64,000 nt of DNA from SIG299 sp964544055 (GTDB lineage Bacteria > Bacillota > Clostridia > Lachnospirales > Lachnospiraceae), in assembly GCA_964544055.1 (NCBI GenBank), contig CAZJAA010000003.1, positions 81,221 through 145,220 on the forward strand. The letters run 5' to 3'. The notes under the pieces are model-generated. The model saw only the letters and a program-made list of their open reading frames with translations, did no database searches and had not been told where the DNA came from. Shown in pieces: positions 61,307 through 64,000 of this stretch (its first letter is position 1; every line of letters begins with the position of its first letter). A program made the position numbers and the translations under genes.

Positions 61307-63193
61307 TTATACATCTTTCTTTTCAACCTTTGGCATTTTATATGTTGGCACAATACCCTTTACCATTGTTCTGACACTGACTTTTTCTTCATATGCTGCT
61401 TCTTTCAGTTCATCCAGTGCCTTAAAAAAGGCTTCGTCATCCATTTCAATTGGCTTTGCAACAGAAATCCGGTTATTTTCCGTAGTTTCCAGACCTTCTT
61501 CTTCCATCAGGCGTTCCTCGTAAAGTTTTTCGCCCGGTCTGAGGCCGGTGTATTCAATCATAATGTCTTCATTTGGCACATAGCCGGATAGACGGATTAA
61601 ATTTTTTGCGAGGTCTACAATCTTTACCGGTTCTCCCATATCAAGCACAAAGATTTCACCGCCTTCTGCAAAGGCTCCTGCTTCCAAAACAAGGGATACT
61701 GCCTCAGGAATCGTCATAAAATAACGGATGATATCCGGATGGGTTACTGTAACCGGACCACCATTTTTAATCTGTTTTTTAAATAACGGTATCACACTGC
61801 CGTTACTGCCAAGCACATTTCCAAAACGAACCGCCACAAACTGCGTCTGGGAACGACGGCTGTATGCCTGCACAATCATTTCACAGATACGCTTGCTGGC
61901 ACCCATAATATTGGTCGGATTTACTGCTTTGTCTGTGGAAATCAGGACAAAACGCTCTACTCCGTAGCGATCAGCCGCCTGAACCGTCTTTAATGTACCG
62001 AACACGTTGTTTTTGATTGCTTCATTAGGGCTGTCCTCCATGAGTGGCACATGCTTATGAGCCGCAGCATGAAATACAATGTTCGGAAGATATGTTTCAA
62101 AAATTTTATTGATACGCTTTGTATTGCGCACCGATGCAATCAGTACGACCAAATCCAGCTTCGGATACTTTCGTTTTAATTCCTGCTGAATTTCATACGC
62201 ATTGTTTTCATAAATATCGACAATAATCAGACGTTTTGGTTTTGCTGTTGCAATCTGTCGGCACAGTTCACTTCCGATGCTTCCGCCGCCTCCGGTAACT
62301 AACACCGTCTGATCCTTTAAAAATTCCGTTACCTTATTAAAATCTACTTTAATTGGTTCTCTTCCGAGCAAGTCCTCAATCTCCACATGACGCAACTTAC
62401 TCACACTCAATTCATTGTTGACAAACTGATACATTCCCGGCACCATTTTGACTTCACAGCCGGTCTGGTTACAGAGACTTGCCACCTCAGCGGTCTGCTT
62501 TTTGGAAACTGACGGCATGGCAATCATGATTTCATCAATCTGATATTGTCTGGCCGCTTCCACAATGCACTCCCTGCTGCCTACAATACAATGTCCACGA
62601 ATATTCTTTCCTTTCAGTTCCGGATCGTCATCAATTATACAGCCGATTTCCTTATGTAAGTACTGGCTTGTCATAATCTCACGAATCAGCATTTCACCGG
62701 CTGCTCCAGCCCCGACTATCATAACGCGGGAACGCTTTACCCCACGCTTTTTGTCACGGTTGGCATTTCGGATATGACGAAGAAAACGGTAAGAAAATCT
62801 GGTAAGCACCGTTCCTGCCATTAAAAACCCGGCAAACAAAAACCAATAGCTTCTTGGCATTGGATGTAAACCAAAAATTACAACCATGCTAATCAGTTGG
62901 AGAAGTGTTGCTGTAATTCCGGCAGCAATAATATTCTGCAGCTCATAAATGCTTGCATATTTCCAGACACTTCGATACAACTTAAATATCCAATAAATAA
63001 TAAGCACCAGCAGAACATTTGGTATAATACACTGCCAGACCTGCTCAAGATAGACCGTGTCAATTTTAGTTATAGAAAAATCAAACCTTACCCAGAGTGC
63101 CATGGTAGAAGCACAGATGACGGTAATAATATCTAATATAATTAAAAATAGCTGGCGGAATACTAAATCTTTATCCCTCGACCATTGTTTCAT
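61307..63193 (-). CDS. CapD/PglF-type nucleotide-sugar 4,6-dehydratase
   Basis: 628 residues. Four membrane helices at the N-terminus (LFLIILDIITVICASTMALWV; VLLVLIIYWIFKLY; and others), then a CoA-binding-like Rossmann domain (RVMIVGAGAAGEMLIREI) and the catalytic SDR domain (VLVTGGGGSIGSELCRQI; NVFGTLKTVQAADRYGVERFVLISTDKAVNPTNIMGASKRICEM). The STDKA and MGASKR motifs with Met instead of Tyr are typical of this UDP-GlcNAc 4,6-dehydratase family. It provides deoxysugars for surface polysaccharide. It is followed by the Wzz-like gene on the same strand. Confidence 0.9.
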   Translation of the reverse strand: MKQWSRDKDLVFRQLFLIILDIITVICASTMALWVRFDFSITKIDTVYLEQVWQCIIPNVLLVLIIYWIFKLYRSVWKYASIYELQNIIAAGITATLLQLISMVVIFGLHPMPRSYWFLFAGFLMAGTVLTRFSYRFLRHIRNANRDKKRGVKRSRVMIVGAGAAGEMLIREIMTSQYLHKEIGCIIDDDPELKGKNIRGHCIVGSRECIVEAARQYQIDEIMIAMPSVSKKQTAEVASLCNQTGCEVKMVPGMYQFVNNELSVSKLRHVEIEDLLGREPIKVDFNKVTEFLKDQTVLVTGGGGSIGSELCRQIATAKPKRLIIVDIYENNAYEIQQELKRKYPKLDLVVLIASVRNTKRINKIFETYLPNIVFHAAAHKHVPLMEDSPNEAIKNNVFGTLKTVQAADRYGVERFVLISTDKAVNPTNIMGASKRICEMIVQAYSRRSQTQFVAVRFGNVLGSNGSVIPLFKKQIKNGGPVTVTHPDIIRYFMTIPEAVSLVLEAGAFAEGGEIFVLDMGEPVKIVDLAKNLIRLSGYVPNEDIMIEYTGLRPGEKLYEERLMEEEGLETTENNRISVAKPIEMDDEAFFKALDELKEAAYEEKVSVRTMVKGIVPTYKMPKVEKKDV

Positions 63194-63289
63194 AATTCTT
63201 CTTTACCTTTCGTGCAATAAACTCCAGTCTGACACCTGCAATATATCTCTTGCTTTCTATTTGCTTTGCAGCGCAAACCACCACCTTGT

Positions 63290-63319
63290 ATTATACTATT
63301 TGTCAGATGGTTATGTCAA
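63290..63319 (-). promoter_or_regulatory. Promoter of the CapD-type gene
   Basis: On the minus strand TTGACA (63319-63314), 18-base spacer, TATAAT (63295-63290). Leader of about 90 bases to the start at 63193. Confidence 0.7.
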
Positions 63320-63350
63320 TAGTGAAAAAAATCATTTAAAGGTATAAAGA

Positions 63351-63415
63351 ATGTGCACATCCAAAGCGGAGCATTTTTATGCAATAGGAAATTGCAATTC
63401 CCTATTACATAAAAA
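63351..63415 (+). repeat. 65-bp intergenic repeat, copy 2
   Basis: Same orientation and length as the copy at 59703-59767, with 5 differences. The palindromic part can still form a stem, with two mismatches. It lies downstream of comFB and upstream of the CapD-type promoter. Confidence 0.8.
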
Positions 63416-63457
63416 CTGTTGCATCTATGATGTTATAAAATATGCAACAGTCTTTCT

Positions 63458-63754
63458 TTACTCCACATTATTCGTATTTTCCATAATCTCATGCCTTGGA
63501 TTTTTTTTAATTACATTTGCTGCCAAGGTCAGCGCTGCTACCACCTGTGCTTCAAAATTGTTGTCAAACTCACAAAGCTTTGTCATAAGCTCTCCCTGAG
63601 TAGTTGCCACATATTTGCTCGGCAGCCGGTTTAATGCATAAGATACGATATCCAGACGGCATTTTTCACACTTGCAGCAATCCAGATTTTCCAAAATTCG
63701 ATCAAGTATTACAATAACATAATCTTCCATTATATTTCTAAGAATAATCTGCAT
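63458..63754 (-). CDS. comFB: ComFB-family protein
   Basis: 98 residues from the ATG at 63754 (GGGAGGAG 4 bases before; frame open to 63856). MEDYVIVILDRILENLDCCKCEKCRLDIVSYALNRLPSKYV is the late competence ComFB signature; the CCKCEKC cluster may bind zinc. The end (FEAQVVAALTLAANVIKKNPRHE) is also typical. ComFB proteins are linked to competence and, in some bacteria, bind cyclic dinucleotides. No other competence gene is in the window. Confidence 0.85.
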   Translation of the reverse strand: MQIILRNIMEDYVIVILDRILENLDCCKCEKCRLDIVSYALNRLPSKYVATTQGELMTKLCEFDNNFEAQVVAALTLAANVIKKNPRHEIMENTNNVE

Positions 63755-63890
63755 AGAACTCCTCCCAAACAAATACGATACATATATCGTACCACTATCT
63801 GCACATTTTGTCAAAAAAATCATTCTTTTGTTTCCATCTTTTTTAACACCTGGCAAACGAGCGTACCAAATGCTGTATTTGTTGATTTAT

Positions 63891-64000
63891 ATCGAGTAGG
63901 AGGTCGGGAAAATTAAACAAATTTTCCCGACCTCTCACACCACCATACGTACGGTTCTCGTATACGGCGGTTCCTTAGTTTTCACTAACTACCAGATAAT
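63891..64000 (-). mobile_element. 3' end of a group II intron (domains V and VI)
   Basis: Read leftwards: a domain V-like hairpin at 63971-63939 (ACCGCC-GTATACG, loop with GAGAA, CGTACG-TATGGTGGT), the usual TGTGAGAGG linker, then a domain VI hairpin (14-bp stem 63934-63921 with 63913-63900, 7-base loop), then CTACTCGAT, where the intron should end near 63891. The rest of the intron and any reverse transcriptase lie beyond the window. Confidence 0.72.

Overview
The window looks like a chromosome segment of a low-to-mid GC Gram-positive of the class Clostridia, most probably a Lachnospiraceae-type gut anaerobe. The grounds are AGGAGG-type ribosome sites, TTGACA/TATAAT promoters, a GGGtGRT/NifU-like gene pair, a clostridial isc-type operon (Rrf2, NifS, IscU, MnmA), a SpoVB-like flippase and a ComFB homologue. 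No species can be named from sequence alone.

Positions 1 to about 20,640 are the right part of an integrated tailed phage. The left end of the prophage lies outside the window. Lytic genes run leftwards from a divergent control region at 17.8-18.0 kb: two HTH regulators, a SleB-like hydrolase, RecT and a PD-(D/E)XK nuclease, a replisome organiser, a DnaC-type loader, RusA, a set of small unknown genes, a sigma-like late regulator, a DUF488-like protein, an adenine-methyltransferase-like protein with a ParB-like partner, terminase, portal, head morphogenesis and an XkdF-like gene cut by the window edge. The lysogeny arm runs rightwards: a CI-like repressor, an unknown gene, a nuclease-like gene broken at a run of nine C, and a tyrosine integrase. 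Three promoters share the same 14-bp box in the same place between -35 and -10. One of them lies 9 kb away from the switch and points into a possible very short RNA.

From 20.7 to 35 kb come host genes: the GGGtGRT/NifU-like pair, an exported 5'-nucleotidase-type phosphoesterase, a decay zone (MATE pseudogene, AlbA/HATPase remnant, McrC remnant beside an intact HsdR_N-type protein), a GntR/membrane-protein operon, a TopB-like topoisomerase coupled to a membrane-anchored arylsulfotransferase-like propeller, and a LUD protein.

From 35 to 46.5 kb lie amino-sugar genes (nagB, a left-handed beta-helix transferase, and a GlmM-type mutase with an N-terminal HTH domain), asparaginase, an alpha/beta esterase, a heparinase II/III-like protein, an O-antigen-ligase-like membrane protein and two glycosyltransferases. 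From 46.7 to 50.1 kb is the Fe-S/thiouridylation operon. After it come a flippase, metA, ligA, a pseudouridine synthase, tRNA-Arg(CCG), a lipoprotein-like unknown, a P-type ATPase whose ribosome site is buried in a 15-bp perfect hairpin, a Wzz-like protein and a CapD-type dehydratase, and comFB. The 3' end of a group II intron enters at the right edge.

The most novel signal is a structured leader present three times (24.7 kb minus, 34.2 kb plus, 39.6 kb plus) directly before the 5'-nucleotidase, LUD and esterase genes. It has a conserved loop, a covarying stem and a covarying long-range pairing that ends a few bases before the ribosome site. It is a candidate riboswitch or other cis-regulatory RNA that I do not recognise.
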